Positions 42,155 to 52,489 of a DNA stretch of 64,000 nt are shown here, piece after piece. The DNA is from Orthosia cruda. Lineage: Eukaryota; Arthropoda; Insecta; Lepidoptera; Noctuidae. The stretch spans positions 58,827,438 to 58,891,437 of the forward strand of contig OZ059825.1 in NCBI GenBank assembly GCA_964057195.1, written 5' to 3'. The notes below the pieces were generated by a model. It made no database searches. It was not told the DNA's origin and was given only the letters and a program-made list of their open reading frames with translations. Position numbers and translations under genes: made by a program. Within the stretch, counting starts at the first letter, position 1. Each line of letters opens with the position of its first letter.

Positions 42155-42449
42155 ACGTAGGGAATGTTAACTGTATTTGTCAGAGTATTGAGTATGTTGA
42201 TAAATTTAGGTATCTGGGTTTCTGGGTGGACCACAATATGAACTGGAAGTCACAGGTTGTCGCGGTGTGCTCAAAGCTTAGATCAAACTTGCTCAAGACA
42301 GCAAGTTTTATATCCTAAAGGCGCCTTTGAGTAGGAAAACGCTGCATGTTATTTATTTTGTCCTCGCCGAGTCCTTGCTCAGTTAAGGATTAGACACGTA
42401 TGGGCACACCTACAGCATAAGATCGCTGCAAATTCGTTTCTTGAAATAT
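42155..42449 (+). mobile_element. LINE RT C-terminal fragment
   Basis: EYVDKFRYLGFWVDHNMNWK (about 42190-42250), CSKLRSNLLKTASF, then after a frameshift LSRKTLHVIYFVLAESLLS and the LQIRFLKYL end. This is the thumb/C-terminal part of a non-LTR reverse transcriptase. It is interrupted on the right by the CR1-like LINE poly-A junction at about 42450. Confidence 0.65.
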
Positions 42450-44630
42450 CTGGTTATTTTTTTTATTTTTTTGCCTTTAGGCTTGCGCTTGATCACTATC
42501 TCACCTGATGGTAAGCGATGATGTGGTTGACGGTGAAGCACGCTTGTCTAGAAAATACCCATTCACTCTTGACTTGAAGACCCCTAGATTGTAGCTATCG
42601 GGAAATACAGACTCCGGCAGGGAATTCCACTCCTTAGCGGTACGCATAATAAAAGTGTCCCCAAAACGTTTTGTGCGTATGGGTGGGATGTCCACCATGT
42701 ACCAATGACGCATCGCCGTACGTCTGGTAGTCCGATGATGAAACGGGCTGGGCGGAATTAAATCATGCAATTCCATCGCACACTACCCGAAATGTAACCG
42801 ATAAAAAAAAAGTTGGCAACTCGGCGACGATGTTCAAGGCTCTGGAGCTTTGATTTGACCAGTGCCTCATTGCCGATGAGTTTCTTGGCCCGCTTTTCGA
42901 TCGCCTCTAGTGCATCAAGCTGGTATTTGGCAGATCCGTCCCAGAATGAGAACAATACTCCATACACGATCGAACTTGCGCTTGATAGAAGTTGAGCAGC
43001 TGTTCCGGCGTGAAGTACCTTCTCACCTTCGCAAAGATCCCCAACTTTTTGGCAGGCAGCTGAGCCTTTGCCCCAATGTATGGCCCAAAATTGAGAGTCG
43101 ATGTCAACCTAACGCCAAGAAGCTCAAGATGGTCCGTTATTGGCCCGGTTACATCACGGAAAGTTGGAGCCGGGTGAAATTGGCTCTTTTTAGCGGAAAA
43201 AAGACACGCCTGGGTTTTACCAGCATTAAACTTGACCAGATTGGCATCGCCCCATTCGGAGACTGCTTGCAAGGACAAGTTCAAACGCTCCACTATAGCC
43301 TCACGGAGAGACCGGATCAGCGGCCCGGTAGCCCGTGCGTTGGACAAGTATCTCTCAGCAACAGTGTTGTCGTCTGCATACCCAAAGGTGCCGGGTTTTA
43401 GCAGATCGTTAATGTGCAACAAGAACAATGTTGCTGAGAGTACCGATCCCTGAGGGACCCCGCCGGCATTAATAGTCAATTGGTCCAACGTGCAGCCATC
43501 GATAACCACTCGAATGGACTGATCTCTCAGGAAGTCTGCAATCCAATCACACAGACCACCGGGCAGACCAAATGAAGGAAGCTTACCTGTAAGGCTTTCG
43601 TGCCAGACCCTATCGAAAGCCTTCGAGATGTCGAGGGAGACGGCAAGCGCTTCCCCGTGCCTCTCGATGGCCTCACTCCATATGTGAATGGCATACGCTA
43701 GAAGATCCCCAGTAGACCGATTTCGGCGGAAGCCGTATTGGCGGTCGCTAAGGATATCGTTAGTTTCTAGGTATGCCAGGAGCTTAGTGTTAAGTACACG
43801 CACCATACGCTTACAGAGTATGGACGTTACAGAGATCGGTCTGTAGTTGGCCGGGTCAGCCCGACTGCCTTTCTTGCCATGGGCTGTACGTTGGCTTGCT
43901 TCCAAGCATTCGGCACTTTTCCAGTCTCATATGAAAGGCGGAATAGGCGTGTCAAGATCGGAGAAAGTTCACAGGTTCTAAGAACTATAGCTGGTATGCC
44001 CTCAGGGCCACTAGCCTTTTTCACGTCGAGGTTGCGCAGCACCCTATGGACGTCCTTTTGATGGATGCGAATGTCCGACATACTCGTCTCGCACCCATCA
44101 GGAGAAGGAGGGGGCCGCGAATCACCAGGGTTCAGACGCGTAGATTCCGCAAAAAGAGAGGCAAATAAATTTGCCTTCTCCTCAGTGGTGTGAGCCAGCG
44201 ACCCATCGGGTTTCAGCAATGGTGGTACCGTGGTAGTGAGGGACGGCAGAAGTTTGACTCGACCGACTTAACCAGGGACCAAAACGCTTTACTACCTGCT
44301 GGGTAAGAAGCAAGTTTGGCCCCTATTCGCCCAATGTGGTCGAACCGAGCCCTTCGCAACACCTTCTTGCAGGACTTGGCAGCCATGTTGTAGGCTCTTT
44401 TCTTCTGACCCGCGTCACTCGCTTTGCGCGATCGAGCGTCGACCCATGCCAGGTAAGCCTCATGTTTAAGCGCGTCGGCGCAATGACATTCAGCGCCAAA
44501 CCATGGCCGGCTAACGCTGGACATAGTTATGTCAAAAAACGGAATGCAGTACTCCATTCCAGGGAATGGAGTACTGCATTCCGTCAGGACGCAACACATC
44601 CGTCACGGCGTCCGCGCACGAAAAGTTAAA
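42450..44630 (-). mobile_element. CR1-like LINE, 5'-truncated, 2.2 kb
   Basis: The longest LINE here. On the minus strand successive frames give the linker (PWFGAECHCADALKHEAYLA, 44599-44213), DVKKASGPEGIPAIVLRTCE (44219-43827), then a 332-codon RT block (43905-42907) with PANYRPISVTSILCK, VSLDISKAFDRVWHESL, GGVPQGSVLSATLFLLHIND and the catalytic FGYADDN, and the C-terminus in two more frames to 42501. At least three frameshifts break the ORF, and the endonuclease is absent. The 3' end has the family tail and poly-A (poly-T at 42451-42470 on the plus strand). A perfect 21-bp inverted repeat interrupts the coding sequence at 44540-44583. Copies of the same family: 24895-25155, 28857-29637. Confidence 0.9.
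44540..44583. repeat. Perfect 21-bp hairpin inside the LINE
   Basis: Arms 44540-44560 and 44563-44583 are exact reverse complements (core GCAGTACTCCATTCC) with a two-base AG spacer. The CR1-like coding frame seems to run up to the outside of the palindrome and resume after it, so the second arm looks like an inverted duplication of LINE sequence, as produced by snap-back synthesis. Confidence 0.85.
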
Positions 44631-44639
44631 CTTGAGTGT

Positions 44640-44985
44640 AAAGATTATTATAAAATGTTTTTTGTTGTATGGAGGGTGCTTTCTGTACATGAGAAAGTCA
44701 GCTACTTGGTGGTTCTCAAGCAATTTTATAACGAGCAATATAAGGTACTTGTGCAAAACACTTACAATATTAGAAGCGTGAGGGAATGTAAGTTCGTGCG
44801 AGCACCGGTTAAAAATTATTATGGTAAGAAAAATATCAAGTATCTGATCCCTAAAATTTTGCGATGAACTGGATTGGCTACGAAAAGAATATGCTAATAC
44901 GACTAAGAGAACACTAAAGAATAAATTGAAAAATGTACTGCTCAAGGAAATAGCTGCTAACTGTGATGATAAATAACACTTAAAA
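44640..44985 (+). mobile_element. LINE ORF C-terminal fragment, plus strand
   Basis: The plus strand reads VRAPVKNYYGKKNIKYLIPK and, after a one-base shift, DELDWLRKEYANTTKRTLKN KLKNVLL to a stop near 44975. The pattern (YG...I.YLIPKILR.EL) is that of the last 60-80 residues of many non-LTR retrotransposon ORFs. Family not assigned. Confidence 0.45.
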
Positions 44986-45179
44986 TTGAAAACTGTTGTC
45001 GAGCTCTGTTCGATAGTCATATCTATTTATTTTTGTTTTTCAAATGTATACTAAACTTGGATGGTAGGAACTTGATTAGTAATGTTGTTTTTATTTTAGT
45101 GATTTTACTTTATTGATATTAATCATTTTATTATATATATATAATAAAGTAAAAATAAATTTTTAATGATAACTTTTAA
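44986..45179. other. No feature seen
   Basis: Short AT-rich spacer with a small TATATATA palindrome near 45130. Confidence 0.4.
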
Positions 45180-46040
45180 CTGATTATTCATCATCATCAT
45201 CATCTTTTCAGCCGAAAGACGTCCATTGATGGACATATGCCTCCCCCAGGCGTCGCCACATTGACCGATCCCGTGCACCTCGCATCCAGCGCCTTCCCGC
45301 AATCTTAACCAGGTCATCGGTCCACCTAGTGGGAGGCCTTCCAACGTATCGTCTTCCGGTTCGCGGTCGCCATTCCAGAACTTTTCGGCTCCATTGGCCA
45401 TCCGTTCTGCAAGCAATGTGTCCTGCCTACTGCCACTTAAGTTAGGCAATTCTTCGGGCTATATCGGTATTTCGGTAACTTTGGTTCTCCTGCGGATATC
45501 CTCATTTCTGACGTGATCACGCCAGGAATCTCCGAGCATAGCCCTCTTCATTTCCTTTGGGTGACTTTAAGCTTTCTGATAAGGCCCATTGTGAGCGACC
45601 ACGGTCTCAGTCCCATAGGTGATCACTGGCAACACATACTGGTCATAGACTTTTGTCTTGAGACACGGTACAGCGGTAAATGGGACTAGAAGATACCACG
45701 CAACTTCCCGAACGCCGCCCAGCCGAGTCGGATTCGACGGTTGGCCTCTTTCTCGAAGTTTGACCTACCCAGCTGGACCGTATCTCCCAGGTAGACATAA
45801 TCGTCTACAACTTCGAGTGTAAAGTCTTCGACCTTGATCGGAGTGGATGTTACATGGACATGCACCATGGTCTTGGTATTGTCCATGTTCATTTTAAGAC
45901 CCACTCCTTCGGAAGGTCTACTGAGGTCATCGAGCATTGTACTGAGGCTCTCCATGGTCTCAGCCATGATCACTATGTCGTCGGCAAACCGATCGATTTT
46001 TACAGAATAGCAGTACAGCTTATTTTTTGCTGTCCTCAAT
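45180..46040 (-). mobile_element. RTE-type LINE 3' half, minus strand
   Basis: The 3' terminus (plus: CATCATCATCATC, CAGCCGAAAGACGTCCATTG) is at the left, followed by the RT C-terminal region and a 117-codon frame (46039-45686) with RFADDIVIMAETMESLSTML, the catalytic ADD box of RTE, and DYVYLGDTVQL. Frameshifts separate the parts. Closely related to 35705-36645 and 55430-56890. Confidence 0.85.
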
Positions 46041-46270
46041 GAAAAACGGTTTAGAAAACATCAACTTTGACTTTCTCCGGCAATATACACTCGTTCAAAA
46101 CTAAAGTTGTCGTGAATAGGCAGGTAGATGTAGACCCTGTCATGATGTCCATTAAATTTATTCTTTGCGCGAGCTCCACATTGACATATTCAGATAGTCT
46201 TCCTTCACGATTCCAAATATGTGCAAGCCACATATGGCTGGATGTAGATACTGTCAACATCAAATAGATC
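46041..46270. other. Unassigned overlapping open frames
   Basis: Both strands are open (plus 46067-46267, minus 46263-46051). Neither peptide has a motif I can place. It may be a fragment of an unrecognised element joined to the RTE remnant. Confidence 0.25.
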
Positions 46271-46514
46271 TAAACGTGAGCAAGAAATCATTTTATTTTT
46301 GTTGTTTTTTACTTATATGCCACAACACATGTACTATATTTTGTGGCATAACATAACATAACCAGTGCCTTTCATGTTTTATATCTACATCTTTGATACC
46401 TACAATGCAATAATTAAGATTTTAGATTGTATTTAAAATGGCTGCGTAGACGTAACACAGGTAGGTACATCTGTTTGAAACTGACTGTACTTCGCTATAT
46501 GTGATAATTTATAC

Positions 46515-46590
46515 CATACTAGCTTCTACCAGCGGCTTCGCCCGCGTGTATTATACATATAAACCTTCCTCTTACGCTCGGATGTCTAAA
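46515..46590 (-). mobile_element. Helitron-like 3'-end fragment
   Basis: ACTAGCTTCTACCAGCGGCT and TCGCCCGCGTGTATTATACA are the reverse complement of the end of the 40126-40326 subtype; only about 75 bp remain. Confidence 0.6.
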
Positions 46591-46899
46591 TTGACCGGAC
46601 TATTCGTGGTTTTAGTGAATAGTGATCGTCTTGAGTTTTTTATAAATGAAAAAATTGAATTTTCGGCGACTTGGGGATCGTCAAATCTGGCTACATTTGT
46701 TACATTTGGCAGTTGATAGTTGACAAGCCTTTGCTTAAATGGTGATCAAGCGAATTAAATACAAAATAACATATAAAACGAGTGAAGAAGTTACATCCTT
46801 GTCTTCCTTGGAAATGCCTCAACGAAGAACGATGCGTGGAAGAAGAGTGTCCGCCCTGAATTATCGAAAACATTAGATTGGATGCAAATATTTCACGCC
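46591..46899. other. No feature seen
   Basis: No supported gene or repeat. Confidence 0.4.
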
Positions 46900-47135
46900 T
46901 GATATATCTCAGATGCTCGAAGAACGGATGGTCGATAGGGCTGAAAAATTCTGGAGTGGCGACCGCGTGGCGGCATATGCAGCGTTTTAAAGCCTCCCTC
47001 TGTAGACCGATGACCTGGTTAAGGTCGCGGGAATCCGATGTATGACAGACGTCATATGACCGGTTGATGTGGTGACGCTTGGGGGGGACCTGTATCCAGC
47101 AGTCTTTCGGCAGAAATGATGATGATGATGAGTGA
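46900..47135 (+). mobile_element. RTE-type LINE 3' tail
   Basis: CTGAAAAATTCTGGAGTGGC, CCGATGACCTGGTTAAGGTC and CAGTCTTTCGGCAGAAATGA followed by TGATGATGATGA are a diverged version of the RTE 3' end at 56700-56890. Confidence 0.7.
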
Positions 47136-47238
47136 GATCTTCAACAACAATTTTGGAAATGGAGAAACGTGAAAAATTGGTACTCAAGCGATGGCGCGCT
47201 GTGGTGTTGGCGCTTATCTCAGGGCAGACCCCAGTGGA

Positions 47239-47356
47239 ATTAATATTTTTTCGGGATATTTATTATGTATATTATCAACCAAAATCAAAATATACATGGT
47301 AAATATCCCGAAACAAATATTAATTTAAATGATTGTGACCATGTCAGCTTAAAAAC
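47239..47356. repeat. Fold-back repeat, copy 2
   Basis: Arms of about 34 bp (TTAATATTTTTTCGGGATAT ... and its reverse complement ATATCCCGAAACAAATATTA) around a short spacer, followed by GATTGTGACCATGTCAGC. The other copy is at 5028-5200, in the opposite orientation with a longer spacer. Confidence 0.6.
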
Positions 47357-47631
47357 TTAGAACACAGTGGAAACTGTTAATGGAGGCCTAAGAGGCATAC
47401 TAAGATTAGGGACATTTTATAAACTATAAAGATGAATTGTATAGACTACAGTAATATCTGATTTCAGAATAAAAGGCTTTGTTATTCCGTTTATTTATTA
47501 TTATATTTAATTTTTTATTATTTAATCCTGGTCATTGTGTATTTTTATTCCAAATTATATATACTTCCAAATACGCTCAACCATCGTGGTGTGATTAACA
47601 AATAACCAAACATACAGACTTTCACATTGAG

Positions 47632-48930
47632 ATCCGCCAGATTTTTCCTACCAAACAAGCTGAGCTGGTTGTGAAATGTGTATTCCTTATTTCTACATAC
47701 TCCTAAGTTAAGTTATACATCATCCTTCTATAAGTCGGCGTTTCATTTAACTCGCAAGATCCGGGCAAGAAACTATCGAACACACTCAACTGCCGGCCAG
47801 AGGCATATCCTGGAGCCTAGGCGTCGTAACATTCATGCCCCAAATTAGTGACCCCGACGTGATAGTTGACAGTTGTCACCACCGACCATGGCCGCCAATT
47901 CGAATCTTCACTTTTTCGGAAACTGATGCATATGCATGGTGCCACCAGAAACAGAACGACTACCTATCATCCGCAAGACAACGGAATGGTGGAACGGCTC
48001 CACCGTCAATTGAAGGCTGCTCTGATGTGCCACGGCAGCTCGTGGATCAGAGCACTTCCAATGGTACGCCTCGGCATCGTGCGGATGCTTTGAAGGAGGA
48101 CATAGGCTCATGCGCGGTCGAGCTGCTATACGGCGAACCGTTGCGACTGCCAGACGAAATGCTTGTCACTCCTGTCGCAGTTGAGCGTCCTACTGACGGC
48201 ATCAACTTCGGCGACCAGCTACGTGCCAAGATGGCCCTTTTTAAACCTGTTCCGGCATCGCATCACCATCAACAAGCTATTTTTACTTTCAAGGACCCGT
48301 CAACGGCGACCCACGCGTTTCTTCGCGATGATACTGTGCGTCGTCGGTTGCAATCACCCTACACAGGTCCCTATCCAATTTTGCGCAAGATGGACAAGAC
48401 CATTACCTTACTAATTAAGGGTCGAGAAGCAGAGATTAGTATTGACCGCATCAAGGCCAGCTCATGTGATGACTGATGACCCTGTTTATCAAACTTCAAA
48501 CGACTCGCCGTCCACGGTTCTGAAATCGACCGGCTCGTGTCCCACTCACCAGCAGGTTACAGCTACTCCCTCAGCTCACCTGGTACCTGGAACAGCTGTT
48601 TCTCCTGCGCCAGTTTTGTCGAAGCCTCCTTTTCCCGAACACAGAAGCTCCCATACGTTACCAGATCTGGTAGACGAGTTGAAATCAAAACTTTTGATTA
48701 GTTCTAACCATTTTTTTAATTTCAGTTTTAACTTATAACCATCTTTACAATATGCGAGGTTATGTTTCTCCGTAGGGGGATTGGTGTGGCAACACCGTTG
48801 CACAATTGGCCGCACAGTGATTTTGATAATTAAGAAACAATGCGGAGACAGCGTCAGTCACGCCAGATTTTTCCTACCAACCAAGCTGAGATGGTTGTGA
48901 AATGTGTATTCCTTATTTCTACCATGGTAT
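47632..48930 (+). mobile_element. Ty3/gypsy LTR retroelement remnant
   Basis: Two plus-strand frames joined by a frameshift near 48090 encode the C-terminal part of an integrase. The first (from 47866) has DHGRQFESSLF, then TYHPQDNGMVERLHRQLK with the last catalytic Glu. The second (to 48476) has ELLYGEPLRLP and the GPY/F module YTGPYPILRKMDKTITL, a hallmark of Ty3/gypsy integrases. A direct repeat of about 60 bp (AGATTTTTCCTACCAA ... GTGTATTCCTTATTTCTAC) at 47638-47697 and 48866-48925 probably represents LTR remnants, and a purine run GTAGGGGGATTGG at 48773 could be the polypurine tract. Gag, protease and RT are missing, no envelope gene is seen, and it is inactive. Confidence 0.8.
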
Positions 48931-49854
48931 AATATATATAATATACTCCGTATATTTCGCCTGGTATTCTCTTCCCAGGATGGCCTAAGACTACGTCACG
49001 ATAAGTGTTACCATTGATTGTCCTTTTCAGAAAACTTAGGTACTTTCTTATGTAGTTAATGAAAATAAAATAAATTACTAACTGGCTTAACTATTTAGTA
49101 AGTCATGTGATTCATCTATTTAGTGTTAAATTAATTTATATATTGAATTATTAGTTCATAATTGCATAGTTAAGTTAAAAAATGCATTTTTCTCGGGTAA
49201 TTCAATCAGACATAGTAGCAATACATCGAATTGACAAGTGTCATACTGACAACTCGCCATTTCATCGCTATTGTCGGGTCACTCACACCTATAGCGTTGT
49301 TTTGCTCGATGAGCAAAATACTATGGCTCGCAAACATTTGTGGTGCACCCGTGAACTGTGAAAGATACACAAGAAAAAATGTTAAACAATTAACCGTACT
49401 AAACTGTAAAAACAGAAGTATAAAAGGCGGTGTAATAAGTTTTTTTTCTTTTCCCAACGAAGAGACGTTATCATATGCGTCGCTTCAATATTGTAACTGA
49501 ATTCACTTATTTTAAGTCAAGTCATGTTTTGTGGGTTTTCGTCCCGAACTAAATTAAGTAGGTCCATTTTATGACGTTCATGTAGATAGACAGACGCAGC
49601 GTGTGACTTTTACAACATTTTGGTTTTGTCAGATACATTGTATACCTAGACCTCAGAGCAAATGGAAAGTCAGGATGGAACGTTGCAAACAACAAGGTGA
49701 CGCCGGTTAAAACTACGCCTTGCCGTATACATACACAATTACACGTACAACGAAACTACGCCTTAGTTTGTCAGTCGAGCTCTCAGATCAAATAAAAACT
49801 CGACAGACAAGCTAAGGTGTAGTTTCCTTCCGTGTCTCAATAGCCGTGGCTTGG
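48931..49854. other. No gene seen
   Basis: AT-rich; opposing open frames at 49206-49457 and 49231-49500 are unremarkable. Confidence 0.4.
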
Positions 49855-50260
49855 TCACCCACGGTGAAGCGAAGAGGAACCCGAGGAGGGGCCGCTCGTC
49901 AGGGCTTTGCCGATTAAGTCGACGACGTAGCGGCTAACGAGTAGGTTGCGGTGCCGCTTGGCAACAGGCGACATCGTATCTGAGGCTCGCTCGATATCAC
50001 ATGGAGCGTCCCATACGATATCGCAGCTCTGGGTTGGAGACCGCGGCGGGAGAGGAGTGCCAGTATTGCGGTGCCCCGCTCTCCTACCTTCCGCGGCCTG
50101 GACTGGGTCGCCACCGTCTGATTGCGGATGAGCTGGGGCCGCAGGGGAGGTCCCTATCGCCTGCGGCCGAAAAGTGATAGGGGGACCAAGGGTGCCATAC
50201 ACGGGGTGGTCTGGCGTAGTCTTAGGCCAATCACGTGACCCAGCTGTCATGGGAAGAGAC
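49855..50260 (-). other. GC-rich island with a 131-codon frame
   Basis: GC content jumps here for about 400 bp. The minus-strand frame (50250-49855) is rich in Pro, Ser and Arg (for example MTAGSRDWPKTTPDHPVYGT) and contains SPVAKRHRNLLVSRYVVDLI. Composition is that of a LINE leader, for example R1-clade elements, or an exon of a GC-rich gene. No splice sites were evident and I cannot assign a family. Confidence 0.35.
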
Positions 50261-50479
50261 TACCATGTCTTATTATACCCATTGAGATATTATGTACCAT
50301 TATTACCTCAATGGTTACAACGATGAAAATGTGTACAGAATTTGGCTTTTGTTTGATACGATTTTGGTATCAGAACAATAAAAGATGATAAAAACAACAT
50401 GATAAGTCTCATTTATTTTATAAAATAAGTAGGCAGACATTATATTGTTTGTTAACACATATTAAAACACAGTCCTCCT

Positions 50480-50614
50480 TCATAATATCCAATAGCATCG
50501 ATCCTGGCTAATATTGTATTCCTTCGGAGGCTCTTCGATGGCTAGCAAAGCCTTTGGTCTTGAAAATCCGGGTAAAGACCGGTTACTCCTTAAATTTTGT
50601 ATCCCAAAGTCCAT
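50480..50614 (-). other. Small open frame with nearby poly-A signal
   Basis: A 44-codon minus-strand frame begins MDFGIQNL and ends CYWIL; AATAAA on the minus strand lies about 55 bp beyond the stop (near 50420). The segment SRPKALLAIEEPPKEYNI reads like ordinary protein. It may be the last part of an unrecognised gene or transposon; evidence is weak. Confidence 0.25.
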
Positions 50615-50937
50615 ATTTGTTGGTCACAATCACAATTGCAATCAGATTCCAATGCAGATGCACAAATTCTGTGCAAGTCGGTTCTTTTCTGGTTCTGTTC
50701 CCTGTTGAGAGATCTTGTGAAATTTTGAGTAAAATATAGAAGCTCTCTCTATATCAAAGAACCCGCAACTAATTGATTTTGGCAATAACAAATTATATTA
50801 TTTTCTTACGATAAGACATCATTCACAACATCATTGACAAGACAAATACAGTTGCCATGTCAATCTTGAGGTAATGGAATAATTGGAGTGCTTTATTTAC
50901 ATAGATAAAAGTATATACAGTGTATAATAGCCATTTA

Positions 50938-51056
50938 TGCAACTGTTACGTTATGGACGGTCTTTTAATACGAGTGCCATTTTTCGGTACAAGCGTAGCG
51001 CGTACCGAAATAGGTGGGCACGAGTTATTAAAAGACCAATAACGTACAGTTGCATA
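50938..51056. repeat. Small palindromic element
   Basis: Arms of about 50 bp with small gaps: TGCAACTGTTACGTTATGGA ... TTTTTCGGTAC on the left and GTACCGAAATAGG ... AATAACGTACAGTTGCA on the right, around the spacer AAGCGTAGCGC. Probably a miniature DNA element. A minus-strand frame (51248-50946) reads into it from the right. Confidence 0.7.
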
Positions 51057-51600
51057 CAAGATTTTATCTACGAAGGAAGGAATAAAACACAGATATAGAC
51101 AAATAAGTATTTCAGGAAGTGTGTTTAAATATTTCATGTCTCTTACATGTCTTGATTTTTCTGGTAGTAAATTATTTGTAGCCGCAACTGCTCTATTTGT
51201 TATATCTGGTGGAGTATTTTCACACTTTTCACTTGATGTTGAAGACATTATTAATAAAATTTGAAATAAAATTTCACTCAGAAAATTTTTCGCGCGTCCA
51301 CTTTATTTTTATTTATTCTTTATTAGGTATAAGGCAAAGATCTTGTAGCCACAACAGCCAAATAGTATACGATACTTTTGTTCTAAACTTGTTCCATTTT
51401 TAAAAACATCATTACATTGTCACGATTTCGAAGTAATATAATAGGTACCTGGCTGTATGTTCAGAATGTCTTTGCTTGTGTTTTAGAATTTATGACGATT
51501 CGCATAATGCAACCCGATGTCGTTATGGGTATCATAATGAAACCGCTGTCAATTTTGTAATTCGAATATAACGAAACCGAAGTAGATAAATAATTAAATA
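51057..51600. other. Unassigned; minus-strand frame start
   Basis: The minus-strand frame starting at 51248 (MSSTSSEKCENTPPDIT ... NNLLPEKSRHVRDMKYLN) reads like the N-terminus of a real protein, reminiscent of DNA-transposon or recombinase leaders with a LLPEKS motif. After about 42 codons it runs into AT-rich sequence and then the palindrome, so it is truncated. Identity unproven. Confidence 0.3.
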
Positions 51601-51604
51601 ACAT

Positions 51605-52115
51605 TACTGAAGTTCGTAAACTATGAGGGCACCGAACATTGCTCTAACGACAAGATTAACAGAATTAGGGACAAAATTAACTTTGCCGTTGGAAAACTGT
51701 AGTCCCCATACATCGACATAAGTCGCGGTCAGTTTACCAACTGCAAATAAGTTAATAATCGTTTTGCTTTGATGTAGGTACAAATTTACGGTTTTAGGAT
51801 TTTTTCCTTTACTTGTGCTATAAGACATTGCTTCTTGCCAATTTTCATGATTCTAGGTCATCGGTACTCCGCTGTAGATTTTGATTCCCTTGCGAGTGTA
51901 AAATATGCGTCATTAAAGGCTGTATCTATAATTCATTTTGATTTTCACCACTATAAGGAGTTGCAAACTACTCAAGTTTGATGTATGATTTTAATTTCAA
52001 GTCTATACCTCCACGCGTTCCCGGTCTGACAGACGGACAGATAGACAGATGGACAACAAAGTGATCCTATAAGGGTACCGTTTTTATTTTGAGTTTTTTT
52101 TTCGGAACCCTAAAA
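51605..52115 (-). repeat. Dispersed repeat, 'gggttccgtac' superfamily
   Basis: The segment has GCACCGAACATTGCTCTAAC and AGGGACAAAATTAACTTTGC (shared with 13250-13340), TTTCCTTTACTTGTGCTATA, then the border ACAGACGGACAGATAGACAG, GATCCTATAAGGGTACCG and TTCGGAACCCTAAAAA. Confidence 0.6.
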
Positions 52116-52329
52116 ATTAAAAGAGAGAAGACAATATATCTACATATGCATCTAAACATTAATAAAATAATAAATTGGCGAAAAGCGCTTCGCATTTGAA
52201 TAATGATATTATATCCATTGAACAGTTATATGATCACGCTACAACAAGGACATCAAACGTAAATCCATCGTACAAAAATTGACGCTCTCGGTCCGCGTTC
52301 TACAGTTGCGTTTTGGTTGCCGAGTAGGC

Positions 52330-52395
52330 CAGTGGGTATTTATACCACACGCGTATTATCCGCTGGGCGCACAGTAAAAATATCGATCTTTCAAA
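52330..52395 (+). promoter_or_regulatory. TATA promoter of the P450-like exon
   Basis: TATTTATA at 52337-52344 is followed about 31 bases later by GCACAGTA (52370-52377), which resembles the arthropod initiator. The start codon is only about 21 bases further on, giving a very short leader. The spacing supports a real transcription start. Confidence 0.55.
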
Positions 52396-52483
52396 ATGAT
52401 CTCTACGTTTCTACTACTGTTCATGGTCACATTGATTGTGTATGGGTTTATCTCCACAATAAAACCGAAGAAGTTTCCGCCGG
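52396..52483 (+). CDS. First exon of a cytochrome P450-like gene (partial)
   Basis: An ATG (AAAATG context) opens 29 codons: a hydrophobic anchor (MISTFLLLFMVTLIVYGF), a short charged linker and KPKKFPPG. A transmembrane anchor followed by a basic stretch and PPG(P) is the standard N-terminus of microsomal insect P450s; KPKxFPPG is particularly like clan-2 enzymes. The exon ends in phase 1 within the PPG glycine at a consensus donor GTAAGT (52484-52489). These are haem monooxygenases of the endoplasmic reticulum. I found no oxygen-binding, ExxR or FxxGxRxC segments downstream, so remaining exons are beyond the window, or the exon is a detached duplicate. Confidence 0.6.
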
Positions 52484-52489
52484 GTAAGT

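Noticed and set aside
45123..45449. 108-codon minus-strand frame as a gene
   Set aside because: It is the 3' end of an RTE LINE, ending in the GAAAGACGTCC/GATGATGATG terminus read in one frame.
47835..48476. 213-codon frame as a host gene or endogenous retrovirus envelope
   Set aside because: It is the frameshifted C-terminal part of a Ty3/gypsy integrase; no envelope-like sequence was seen nearby.
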